Assembly: GCA_016793465.1 (NCBI GenBank)
Contig: JAEUJW010000036.1
Span: 135,000 to 198,999 of the forward strand
DNA: 64,000 nucleotides
Reading direction: 5' to 3'
Source: Myxococcales bacterium
GTDB lineage: Bacteria > Myxococcota > Polyangia > Nannocystales > Nannocystaceae
A model generated the notes under the pieces. That model searched no databases and was not told the DNA's origin. It saw only the letters and a program-made list of their open reading frames with translations. The position numbers and the translations under genes are program-made. Positions 1 through 7,898 of the stretch are shown here, piece by piece. Position 1 is the first letter of the stretch. Every line of letters starts with the position of its first letter.

Positions 1-459
1 TCTGACGCCTGGGATGAAGTTCCCGATCCGCAACTCCCCACCCGCCGACGCGTGTCGCTGCATACCGGCTGTCAGGCTTGCCTGGGTTGGGCTGGCCCGG
101 CGGAAGACGTGCTCGGGCCCGCCGAAGGGGCCCCCCGCGCGAACCAAGTCCAGCGCCTTCGACTTCAGCTCGCGTGCGTTGCCGTAGCCGTACTCACGCC
201 AGCCCCACCCGCGCCATTCGTGGCGGAGCACCCACTCGTCCTCCACGTTCGTCGCGTCCAGCGTGAAGATGCCAAGGGCGTGTGCAGCTTGCTGGCGCTC
301 CGAAAACCCAGGATCGAGGCGACGCTCCCAGGTCAGCGTGGCGGCCTCCGCGGCCAGCATATGCTTGCGCCACCGCAGCACGAGCGCATGCACGCCGCCG
401 CGAACCCCCCAGTCTCCAAGGAGCTCCTCGATCTTGCGGACGCCAGGACTCGCAGGCAC
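1..459 (-). CDS. unknown protein, C-terminus cut by window edge
   Basis: A reading frame on the minus strand stays open from a stop near 676-678 to the left edge of the window. The coherent part begins near a GTG at 459. It reads VRKIEELLGDWGVRGG and later LGIFTLDATNVEDEWVLRH and WRGWGWREYGYGN, with a plausible mix of charged and aromatic residues. The part upstream of 459 is Pro/Ser/Arg-rich and may not be coding. I recognise no family. The start is uncertain because there is no ATG near it and no clear ribosome binding site. Confidence 0.35.
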   Translation of the reverse strand, partial: MPASPGVRKIEELLGDWGVRGGVHALVLRWRKHMLAAEAATLTWERRLDPGFSERQQAAHALGIFTLDATNVEDEWVLRHEWRGWGWREYGYGNARELKSKALDLVRAGGPFGGPEHVFRRASPTQASLTAGMQRHASAGGELRIGNFIPGVR

Positions 460-1276
460 ACCCCAGGATCCTCCACGGCCGGCCGGACCGGAAGCCCACG
501 CATCGGCACGGCTGGGGCCCGACGCGAGCGCCGGTGAACGAACGGGTCGCCTCGGCGCACTGGGCCAAGCCCGAGGGCTGACCGACCGTCGAAGCGCTCC
601 TCGGGCGCCGACCGCGATCGAGGACGCCCCGAAGCAGGCACATCGGGCCCGCGCGCCCGCGAGTGGACGGTGCCGCTACTCGGGAGGTCGGATTGCTGCA
701 AGGCGACAGCATCACAGTAGGCTTAACGCGCGCTCTTTCGCTCCGAGTTCGGTGCGGGAGCGGCCATTTAAAGCCGCTGTAGCTCAGCATCGTTGCAGGC
801 GAGCCGGCGAGCCCAGTAGCTCGGTCCTATTTCCGTGAAATGATCGAAGCACGATCGAATCTATTTCCCGAAATTTGACCGGGTCTAAACCGGTCTTTCC
901 CTGGACAGATTCGACGCTTCTGTAGTCCCACCCGCAATAGAATTGCGGGTATTTCATCCGTTCAAATCGGCCTAATTCGTACCACCGTCCGAATCTCGAC
1001 CGGAACAACGATTACGACTGGCCGAACCACCCAAAACAGAACCGCGCCGAAAGAGGATCTGACTAAATCGATGTAATTTCAGGCGCGACATCACCCGCCG
1101 ACCGCCGCCGAGTTGGCGCGCACCCGCCCCGCCCTCGACAGCGCACGCCAGCCACTCGATCGCCATTCGTTCGCCGCGGAGACCAGGTGCGCCACTGTCG
1201 GCCGAGCTCGTCGCGCGAGAGGTCGAGGTCCTCTTAAGCCGATCTCGTGGGAGGCGCCGGCTCAGGTGCGTCGCTG
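460..1276. other. gene-poor stretch at left edge
   Basis: I support no complete gene here. The part from about 830 to 1080 is visibly richer in A and T than its surroundings and holds one strong hairpin at 930-950. The short open frames in this stretch have no family resemblance and were left out. Confidence 0.5.
930..950. terminator. perfect 9-bp hairpin with 3-nt loop
   Basis: ACCCGCAAT at 930-938 pairs exactly with ATTGCGGGT at 942-950 across the loop AGA. It lies in AT-richer non-coding DNA. The following ATTT tract is weak, so it may be a terminator or a protein-binding palindrome. Confidence 0.4.
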
Positions 1277-1501
1277 ATGGCGCCGGTCGACCTCGGCGAG
1301 CGCGTCGTCGTAGTGATCGAGCGGTCCGGGCACTGGCTCGTACCGCTCGCCTTCATTGCCGTCGGGTCGTGGATCCTCATCGAGTCCGGCGTGGTGCCGC
1401 TTCCTGTGCGGAGCCCCGCCCGAGATCCGCAGGCCCGCGATCACGCCCGGGCGAGCAGGCGCTCTCACCGCCGGTCACCGAGGCGTATGAACAACTGCTG
1501 A
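1277..1501 (+). pseudogene. 3' remnant of a CadD-like cadmium resistance transporter
   Basis: The frame reads GERVVVVIERSGHWLVPLAF and then IAVGSWILIESG. This resembles the last transmembrane helix of CadD-family cadmium resistance transporters, which typically end in GHxLVP...ILIESG. Everything upstream (roughly the first four fifths of a usual 200-residue protein) is missing, and the tail after ESG drifts into an Arg-rich extension. I read it as a decayed fragment of a metal exporter, in keeping with other remnants in this island. It could be a chance similarity, because only about 35 residues match. Confidence 0.45.
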
Positions 1502-1746
1502 AATCTTAACGCATGTTGATTACTTATTAACACGACGCTCGCCCGGACGCTGAGTACATCTATCCAACGCTCACCCCGCGGATCTCCGCGGCCACGCGCC
1601 GGTCTGCGCATGCCCTCATTCCAATAATGTGATCGCCGAGTCGATCACGGAGCCGCCGTGTGGGCCCGGCTTTGCACGGGCGCGCAATCGCGGTTGACGT
1701 GTCGTACCGTGCTCCACGACAACCTGCTCGAGAAGGAGGTCGAACG

Positions 1747-2325
1747 ATGATCTACCGATTGTGTTTCTGTTGGCTCGCCGCGGTGCTGGTGGTGGGGTGT
1801 GCCCCTCGGGCCGACCGAGCCGTCGCCGAGCCTGACGACGGCTCCCTCCATTTTGTTGGTGGGTCTGCCGCCGCCGTGTCAGCCGCTCCGGATCCCATCC
1901 CCGGCGAAAAGATCGATCCCTCCCGCCGCTGGTCCCTGTCCGATCGTGCCGCGGTCACAGAGCTCAGCGGGACGCAGTTCGGCGAGCAGGAGATCAACGA
2001 GTTCTGGACACGCAAGGGCTGGCGCATGACGAAACGGGAAGAACTCTACCTCGCGCAGATCGCGGAGCTCGAAGCGGCAGGAGCGATCACGCCGGTGTCA
2101 CGCTGGAGTGGATGCCCCTACGCCACCGTGTACCAGACGCTGCAGCGCGTCGGTGTCCTCGGCACCGTGATTGATCGAGGACACGAGTTCATCCTCGAGA
2201 TGGACCAGGACGACGACCAGTTGCTCGTCGGCACCCCCCGCTTCTCGCGGGCCCCGGGCTACGTCGAAGACCACGCGGAAGGGCACGTCACGGACTCCAG
2301 GAAAGCACCCGGAGGAGCCGATTAG
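1747..2325 (+). CDS. lipoprotein with a domain shared with the 5088-6272 protein
   Basis: A good ribosome binding site (gagaaggagg) lies 7 bases before the ATG at 1747. The first 17 residues form a lipoprotein signal with lipobox LVVGC. From about residue 50 to the end it resembles the C-terminal third of the protein at 5088-6272: both have FGEQEI-EFW-RK-WR, a YLAQ segment, SRWS-CP, a YQT segment, VGTPRF and EGH near the end. The shared unit is about 130 residues and belongs to no family I recognise. Here it is lipid-anchored, whereas the larger paralogue has no signal peptide. A hairpin follows the stop codon, so the gene is probably transcribed alone. Confidence 0.75.
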   Translation: MIYRLCFCWLAAVLVVGCAPRADRAVAEPDDGSLHFVGGSAAAVSAAPDPIPGEKIDPSRRWSLSDRAAVTELSGTQFGEQEINEFWTRKGWRMTKREELYLAQIAELEAAGAITPVSRWSGCPYATVYQTLQRVGVLGTVIDRGHEFILEMDQDDDQLLVGTPRFSRAPGYVEDHAEGHVTDSRKAPGGAD

Positions 2326-2356
2326 GGCGCCGGAGGGGGTCCGGAGCTCCGGCGCC
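2326..2356 (+). terminator. 10-bp GC-rich hairpin after lipoprotein gene
   Basis: GGCGCCGGAG at 2326-2335 pairs with CTCCGGCGCC at 2347-2356. It starts one base after the stop codon of the 1747-2325 gene. There is no T-run, so termination efficiency is uncertain. Confidence 0.55.
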
Positions 2357-2424
2357 GCCGACCGAGTTGCCTTTCCGCGCGCGAGGAGGCAAGGCGCGGC
2401 CCGCGGGTGAAACACATTTCGGTA

Positions 2425-2453
2425 GTCTTCTACTACGACCCGTAGTAGAAGAC
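2425..2453. promoter_or_regulatory. BlaI-type operator (site 1)
   Basis: A perfect palindrome has 13-bp arms (GTCTTCTACTACG and its complement) around the spacer ACC. Its core is TACTA-N7-TAGTA at 2431-2447. It lies 14 bases before the ATG of the heme lipoprotein at 2468. The same core with the same spacing occurs before the blaI-like gene and at other places in the window, so it is probably the binding site of that repressor. Confidence 0.75.
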
Positions 2454-2467
2454 GGGCCGTGCATCTC

Positions 2468-2947
2468 ATGAGATTTCCTCTCCTCGCAGCCTTGCTCGCA
2501 CTCGGCTGTTCTTCGACGAATGACAAGGGCACGACGGAAGGAGAGACCGGGGCGGAGACACAATCGACGGATGGACCGTTGACATCGTCTACCGCCCCGA
2601 CCTCCGCCGAAGCCGAGACCGCCGACGATCCGGACGAGGGAACGCCGTCCGGCGGAGTTTGTCCCGATGACTCGACGCTCACGTGGGCCACGTTCGGCGA
2701 GAAGTTCTTCACCGACTACTGCACGCGCTGCCACAGCACGGCGCTGTCCGGAGTGGACCGTCAAGGCGCGCCCGATGACCACAACTTCGACACCGTCGAA
2801 CTCGTGCGCACCCAGATCGAGCACATCGACGGGCAGGCCGCGGCCGGGCCGAACTCAGTGAACACGCTGATGCCGATCGGCGATCCCAAGCCGACCGAGG
2901 ACGAAAGAAAAAAGCTGGCGGAATGGCTCGCCTGCGGCGCCCCCTGA
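2468..2947 (+). CDS. monoheme c-type cytochrome lipoprotein
   Basis: The protein has a short lipoprotein signal (MRFPLLAALLALGC), a Ser/Thr/Glu/Asp-rich linker of about 50 residues, and one CTRCH heme-binding motif in the second half. The end of the protein (PTEDERKKLAEWLACGAP) is typical of small cytochrome c-like lipoproteins of myxobacteria. A GTG at 2459 is an alternative start, but the ATG at 2468 fits the signal peptide better. There is no clear ribosome binding site, because operator site 1 occupies the leader. The role is probably electron transfer or redox sensing at the envelope; its partner is unknown. The DUF3703 gene follows 43 bases downstream and may be co-transcribed. Confidence 0.75.
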   Translation: MRFPLLAALLALGCSSTNDKGTTEGETGAETQSTDGPLTSSTAPTSAEAETADDPDEGTPSGGVCPDDSTLTWATFGEKFFTDYCTRCHSTALSGVDRQGAPDDHNFDTVELVRTQIEHIDGQAAAGPNSVNTLMPIGDPKPTEDERKKLAEWLACGAP

Positions 2948-2990
2948 GCCAGGCGCCGCTGGTTGGCCGGAGTGAGCAATTCGAGGACGT

Positions 2991-3383
2991 ATGAAGTACG
3001 CCAAGGATATCCTCGTTCCACATGTTCTCCGTGAACTCGAGTCGGCGGCTGACGCCCGCCTTCGTGGCGATCTGGAGGCCGCCTGGCACTGCCTCGAGCG
3101 GGCACATATTCTGTCGCAACCCATGGCCTGGGCGCACACCCGCGTCCACCTGGCGATGCTCGCGCTGGCGTTGCGCACGGGGGACCTGCGCGAGTTGTTC
3201 GGGCAGGTCGTCCGGCTCTCGGTCGCCGCCGTGGGTTCGGCCGTGGGTCGCTTCCCTGCGGGCAACACCGGCCGTGCACGGGTTCCGATCGCGGAGCCGA
3301 TGTCCATCCCGGCCGACCTCATGCGCATCCTCGATGAGGCCGGCGCCAACGTCCGCAACGTCACCGTGTGGCGCCGCGATTGA
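2991..3383 (+). CDS. DUF3703 family protein
   Basis: This 130-residue protein matches the DUF3703 pattern from memory: a helical N-terminus, LERAHILSQPMAWAHTRVHL, LALRTGDLRELFGQVVRL, then GRFPAGNTGRA and a final PADLMRIL segment. Members often sit beside heavy-metal efflux genes. The biochemical role of the family is not known. It has no signal peptide and is likely cytoplasmic. It follows the heme lipoprotein at 2468 on the same strand and is probably under the same operator. Confidence 0.75.
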   Translation: MKYAKDILVPHVLRELESAADARLRGDLEAAWHCLERAHILSQPMAWAHTRVHLAMLALALRTGDLRELFGQVVRLSVAAVGSAVGRFPAGNTGRARVPIAEPMSIPADLMRILDEAGANVRNVTVWRRD

Positions 3384-3412
3384 GCACCACGACCCACGGA
3401 GGGCGTGTCACC

Positions 3413-3949
3413 TCATCGAGGCACCTGGACCTTCGCCGACGCGAACGTCCAGCTATTCTGCCCGTGATTGTGAACATGAAAATATATCGGGGTCTCCGCG
3501 GTGGCGCTGAAGTCCGCCACAAGATCGATATTGTATGCATTCGCCTTGCCGGGGATATCGATCATTCGCTCCCAGAGCACGCGCTCGCCGAGCAAGACCG
3601 CCGCGTGTGCCTGGGCCGGATCCCGCGCTGCCAGGTCGAAATGATAGACGAGCAGCTTGAGCTTCGCGCCGCGGAGCACAGGCGCCAGCGTCCGTTGGCT
3701 GAACATGCCGTAATTGCAGGGGCCAGTCTGGATGTCGAAGCCGTTGTCCTCGTGGCGATAGCCGGTGCCCAGCGGGCACTCGACCTCGCTCGGTCGCTCA
3801 TGCGACAGGGGGTCACGGGCCGCCGGGACCGGCTGCCAGGCCAGCGTGTTCACCAGGTCGACGAACTTCGTCGGCCCGTCCGGGAGCCTGTCGTCGCTCG
3901 GCTTGCACGCGAACAGGACGAGCGATAAGCACAGGAATCCGGGACGCAT
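3413..3949 (-). CDS. small lipoprotein of unknown function
   Basis: The likely start is the ATG at 3949, which gives a lipoprotein signal MRPGFLCLSLVLFAC. The frame remains open upstream to 4132, but that part overlaps operator site 2 and the divergent gene. The mature part includes TGYRHEDNGFDIQTGPCNYG and a C-terminal stretch YFHVHNHGQNSWTF with three closely spaced His residues. The compact beta-strand pattern suggests a small secreted sandwich domain. The family is not recognised. The His pair could bind metal, which is only an inference. It is divergent from the diheme lipoprotein at 4006 and shares the operator between them. Confidence 0.65.
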   Translation of the reverse strand: MRPGFLCLSLVLFACKPSDDRLPDGPTKFVDLVNTLAWQPVPAARDPLSHERPSEVECPLGTGYRHEDNGFDIQTGPCNYGMFSQRTLAPVLRGAKLKLLVYHFDLAARDPAQAHAAVLLGERVLWERMIDIPGKANAYNIDLVADFSATAETPIYFHVHNHGQNSWTFASAKVQVPR

Positions 3950-3981
3950 CCTCGACACCACGGGAGAAATTGCAGTCGCGC

Positions 3982-4010
3982 GATATCTACTATACGATGT
4001 AGTAGATGTC
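3982..4010. promoter_or_regulatory. BlaI-type operator (site 2), between divergent genes
   Basis: The core TACTA-N7-TAGTA lies at 3988-4004. The arms extend to GATATCTACTA and TAGTAGATGTC with one mismatch. It lies between the lipoprotein gene ending at 3949 and the diheme lipoprotein gene, and reaches into the ATG at 4006. One site can therefore repress both. Confidence 0.75.
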
Positions 4011-4892
4011 AAGTCGGGTGTGTCGACCCCTCCTTTTCGTCCTGGCGACTGGATGCCCGACTGGCGGACCGCCCGCGGCCGAGACGACCGCGTCGTCGTC
4101 CGAGAGCGAGTCGACGGGCGCAGCATCGTCAACCGGGGCCCATGGGGCCTGCGAGGTCGAGTCGAACGACCTGTTCACCAAGCGCATCGCGCCGCTGCTG
4201 GCGACGGATCGCCCGAAGACCTGCAACACCTGCCACCTGTCCGGCGTAGACCTGGAGATGTTCGTCCAGGAGACCCCGTGCCAGACGATGGCCTGCCTCG
4301 ACAGCCGGGGGCTGGTCGACCTCACCGATCCAGCGGGCAGCGTGGTGCTGCAGTGGATCTCACGCGCCGACCCGAGCAGCCCGCTGATCGACCAGCAGGT
4401 CATTGACGAGGAGTACTCGGCGTTCCTGGCATGGATCGAGGCGACCGCCGCGTGCGGGCTCTGCTACTCCGGAGACGCGCCGTGCGGCGTCCCTTCCGAG
4501 GCGACCTGCGCCGCCGACGATCCGAAGAACGACCCCTACGAGGATCCGGGCGACTGCTCGCCGCTCACCCGCGAGACCCTGTTCCGCCACAAGGTCTACG
4601 CCTGGCGCGAGCGCTGCTCCCCCTGCCACTTCGACGACACGGAGTTCGACGCACCGAAGTGGATCGCCACCGGCCCGTGCGAGCTCGCGTCACTCACCAC
4701 CATGCGCAACGTGCTCGAGCGCAAGCTCGTCGACTTCGACGACCCGCCGCCAGCCTGCTGCTCCTGAAGCCCCTGGCTGAGAGCGCTGGCGGCGTCGAGC
4801 ACGGTGGCGGCGACAAGTTCCACGATCTGACGGACCCCGGTTACCTCGACTTTCGCGCGTGGATCGAACGAGAAGTCGCTTGCACGCCCTGA
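4006..4892 (+). pseudogene. diheme c-type lipoprotein, frameshifted near the 3' end
   Basis: The reading frame from 4006 encodes a lipoprotein signal (lipobox LATGC), a Ser/Thr linker, a CNTCH heme motif, CQTMAC, and a second heme motif CSPCH. It stops early at 4767. The missing end (SLLLLKPLAES, GGVEHGGGDKF, GYLDFRAWIERE) continues in another frame to 4892. The intact paralogue at 21968-22849 has the same order of parts without a break, so a one-base change near 4745-4750 explains the difference. It may be a true inactivation or a sequencing error. A GTG at 4018 is an alternative start clear of the operator. Confidence 0.75.
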
Positions 4893-5087
4893 GACCCTCG
4901 TCTCGCCTCGCCAGTGCTGCCGCGACACCACCTGAATTTCGTCGGAATCAGACGCCGTGACACGGGGTCGCATCCGGTCGTGCCGTTACGACCGATGCGA
5001 TAGTCACCCCACGCCCGCAGGTAGGATCAATGGTGGTCAGGGTTTCCGCAGATTCCCGCTACCTCCGGGCGTGTCATACCGACGGGT

Positions 5088-6272
5088 TCACGTCCCGCTG
5101 GCGTCGTCGTGGTGGCCCTCTTCGTGCTCCTCCTCGTACTGCTGGGTCCGGCGGAACCGCGGGGTGCCGACCTGCAGTTCGTCCTCGCCCTCGTCCATGT
5201 TGAGGTGGAACTCGGTGCCGCGGGGCAGCGTGCGGTCGAGGATCTGCACGGACTCGTGGGTCTGGTACGCCGGGTCGAACGGGCAGGTCGACCAGCGGGA
5301 CGCGACGGAGATCGCCTTGTTGGCGACGAGCGCCGCGCACTGTGCCAGGTAGCGCTCCTCGACCGGGGTCGTGCGCCAGTTCTTGCGGACCCAGAACTCT
5401 TTGATCTCCTGCTCCCCGAACTTGGTGTCCTTGAGGTCCTTGATGGCCTTGTCCTCGCTGAGGAACCATCGGTCCTCGGGGCGAACCTCGCGGCCCTTGC
5501 TGTTGTGTCCGATCAGCGCCGGGCTGCGCGCGAGGCTGGGCATGGCGACGAGCTGACCGAGCAGGAACTGGTCGGACAGCGCGTTGAACAGGCGGTTCTC
5601 GGCGGCCTCGTGGGTCTCGATCGGCACGTCGTCCCCGAGGCTGCGGAGCTGATCGCCGGCGAAGGTCCGCTCGGAGCGGGCGCGAGCGCGGACCTGGGCC
5701 AGCTCATCGAGCAAGCCGCGGGCCTCCTGATCGCCCTCGGCGATCGTGCCGCGCGCGGCCATCAGTTCGTTGACGCGGGCCTCGACGAAACCGTCGAGAG
5801 CCGTGGCGGCGGCGTGGATGCCGAGCAGATGGACCATCGGACACTTGCCGTCGGCCTCGATGCGCGGGCTGAGGACCGCCGGCAGCGGCTTGTCCGGGCG
5901 GTAGTTCGGGTTGGACATCGCCTCCCAGGCGCGACGCACGTACTCGGGGACCTGGACGTACAGCTCGCGCGCCTGCGTGAAGGTGACGATCGGGAGGTAG
6001 CCGGCGGTCTTCGCGTCGGTCTTCTCGTCGATCTCGATCAGGGTGTTGGCGATCGTCGCCAGACCGCGGGCGATCCACGCGTAGGCCATGGCCTGCTGCT
6101 GGTGCAGGGCATACGACCACGGCGTGCCGCCGGTCGGCGGTTTGGCGAGGATCTGCGTCTGGATCGCGGCGTCGAGCTCGTCGATCTGGTTGGTCGCGTG
6201 GCGATAGCCCTCGAGCTCGGCCTGCGACTTCTCCCGCTTCAGGAATGCGAAGAATGCGGTCTTGAACGACAT
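5088..6272 (-). CDS. 394-residue protein of unknown function, paralogous to 1747-2325
   Basis: The start at 6272 has a strong purine-rich ribosome binding site (aggagagagagggg). There is no signal peptide, so it is probably cytoplasmic. The first 250 residues are helix-rich (Ala/Glu/Leu-rich segments and charged repeats). The last 130 residues form the domain shared with the lipoprotein at 1747: FGEQEIKEFWVRKNWR, ERYLAQ, SRWSTCPFD, VGTPRF and a His/Glu-rich tail. It is the second gene of a two-gene operon after 6291-7022, with an 18-base gap. I know no function. The paired membrane protein suggests an envelope-linked role. Confidence 0.75.
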   Translation of the reverse strand: MSFKTAFFAFLKREKSQAELEGYRHATNQIDELDAAIQTQILAKPPTGGTPWSYALHQQQAMAYAWIARGLATIANTLIEIDEKTDAKTAGYLPIVTFTQARELYVQVPEYVRRAWEAMSNPNYRPDKPLPAVLSPRIEADGKCPMVHLLGIHAAATALDGFVEARVNELMAARGTIAEGDQEARGLLDELAQVRARARSERTFAGDQLRSLGDDVPIETHEAAENRLFNALSDQFLLGQLVAMPSLARSPALIGHNSKGREVRPEDRWFLSEDKAIKDLKDTKFGEQEIKEFWVRKNWRTTPVEERYLAQCAALVANKAISVASRWSTCPFDPAYQTHESVQILDRTLPRGTEFHLNMDEGEDELQVGTPRFRRTQQYEEEHEEGHHDDASGT

Positions 6273-6290
6273 GGTCCCCTCTCTCTCCTG

Positions 6291-7022
6291 TTACTTGAGC
6301 GCGACTTCGTCGACGAGCTCTTTCATGTGCCGGAGCTCGCCGGCGAGTTCGTCCGCGACTTGGCTTGCATCGTCCACCTCGATCGTGCTCCCGGCGAGCA
6401 GCCGCGGGGTCACGGCCTCGATCGCCTCGGCGACGCGGACCAGCTCGGCGGTCGTGGCCACGCGCTGGGCCACGATCGCCGGCAGGTCCGGCGGGCTCTG
6501 GCCGGCGGCCCTGACGGCGTCGATGTGGAGTTGGAGGCGGTCGGCGCGGGTGGCGAGCTCGCGGGTGCCTTCGACCAGCTCTCCGATCCGCGTGTAGCTG
6601 TCGGCGAGGATGGCCTGCACCGATGCATCGGCGGCGGTCAACCCGTCGTAGAGGGCGCGGTGGGCCTTCCGGATCCGCATCGCCAGGGCGAGGACCTCAC
6701 GCGACTTGAGCGACGGGCGCTCGTCGCTCGGCGGCGCGAACGACGGACCGGACGTGAGTGCGGTCCGGGGGCGCCGTAGGGCCGTCGCGCCGACCGTCGC
6801 GGCGTAGATCACCGCCCCGCCGACGGCGACGATCCACCCGCCGAACGCCGCGCCCACGCCGGTCGCCGCCAGGACCACCAGCGGGGCCGGGCGCACCGCG
6901 TCCCGCAGGAGCGACCCGTGGGGCGTTTCCGTGGGGCGGGAGGGACGGGCCACGCACCGGGCAACGTAGGCCTTTACCCGCGAATTTTCCAGCGTCCTAC
7001 GCGTGCGCGTTCGCCCGCGCAA
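6291..7022 (-). CDS. membrane protein with C-terminal coiled coil
   Basis: The frame contains two adjacent hydrophobic helices (APLVVLAATGVGAAFGG and WIVAVGGAVIYAATVGA), then about 130 helical residues with heptad-like Leu/Ala spacing, ending ELRHMKELVDEVALK. The ATG at 7022 gives an odd Arg-rich leader; a GTG at 6896 just before the helices is an equally possible start. The layout (two helices plus coiled coil) recalls small membrane partners of stress proteins, but I cannot name a family. It probably forms an operon with the 5088-6272 gene. Confidence 0.6.
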   Translation of the reverse strand: MRGRTRTRRTLENSRVKAYVARCVARPSRPTETPHGSLLRDAVRPAPLVVLAATGVGAAFGGWIVAVGGAVIYAATVGATALRRPRTALTSGPSFAPPSDERPSLKSREVLALAMRIRKAHRALYDGLTAADASVQAILADSYTRIGELVEGTRELATRADRLQLHIDAVRAAGQSPPDLPAIVAQRVATTAELVRVAEAIEAVTPRLLAGSTIEVDDASQVADELAGELRHMKELVDEVALK

Positions 7023-7064
7023 ACGCTGTCAGCGCGGGCGAACGAGCCCGTGCCGGCAGATTCT

Positions 7065-7168
7065 TCAGTGTGACTGGCCGGTGGATACGCCCGCGGGCGA
7101 GCCCTCGCGGTGCCCGAGCAGCCGCAGCGCGTTGACGACGACCAGCAGCGTCGAGCCCTCGTGCAACG
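7065..7168 (-). pseudogene. C-terminal remnant of a metal P-type ATPase
   Basis: The minus strand reads TLHEGSTLLVVVNALRLLGH and a stop. This is almost identical to the end of the full ATPase at 11668 (ALHEGSTLVVVANALRLLAY), including the HEGST metal-site motif of the last helices. Nothing of the remaining 800 residues is present. It abuts an NHL-repeat remnant on the other strand, so this spot is a scar of past rearrangement. Confidence 0.8.
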
Positions 7169-7192
7169 TACGACCCTGCGACGGAGACGGCG

Positions 7193-7881
7193 GTGACCCT
7201 GGCCGGGACCGGTGACCGCGGCTTCGGCGGTGATGGTGGGCCTGTCGGAGCAGCGCTGTTCGACCTCCCGGTAGCGACTGCCTTCGATGGTGAGGGCAAC
7301 ATGTTCATCACAGACCAGGTCAACCAGCGGATCAGAATGGTCGATCGGCAGGGGATCGTGCGAACCGTCTGCGGGAACGGTATCCCGGGCTTCTTCGGCG
7401 ACAGTGGTCCGGCCGCGTCGGCGCAGGTCGGCTTCCCCGGTGGAGAGTCGCCCCCACCCTCGGGCGTCTCGTCGTTGATTTTGTAGGCGATCTCTACTTC
7501 GCAGATTCCAGCAACCATCGCGTACGCCGGATCGACCTCGCCGGCACGATCACTACGGTCGCCGGTAACGGCGATCCAACCTACGTCGGTGATGGTGTCC
7601 CGGCCATCCTCGCCTCGCTCTCACGGCCGAGCGACGTCGACGTCGATGGCTCCGGGAATCTTTACATCGCCGACACGGACAACGCCTGCATCCGTCGGGT
7701 CGATCCCGACGGGGTGATCACCACGATCGCAGGAACTTGCGGTGTCCGTGGATACGCCGGTGACGGGGGGATGGCGACGGCCGCACTCCTCGATCAGCCG
7801 TACGGCGTGGCGCTCGGTGAAGACACTCTTTACGTCGCCGACACGCTCAATCACCGCATCCGTGTTCTCGGGCTCGAGTGA
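7193..7881 (+). pseudogene. NHL-repeat protein remnant, 5' truncated and frameshifted
   Basis: The repeats read GTGDRGFGGDGGP, then MFITDQVNQRIRMVD, YFADSSNHRVRRIDLAG, LYIADTDNACIRRVDPDG and LYVADTLNHRIRVLGLE, with GDGG turns between them. They are the six-bladed NHL propeller repeats of secreted myxobacterial proteins. There is no start or signal sequence, and the frame shifts once near 7440-7470, where repeat spacing is lost. The stop is at 7879-7881. It is most likely non-functional. Confidence 0.75.
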
Positions 7882-7898
7882 TCGCCGGTACGGCCGGC

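Noticed and set aside
784..1008. Short minus-strand frame in AT-richer DNA
   Set aside because: No ribosome binding site, no family, and it overlaps the strong hairpin at 930-950.
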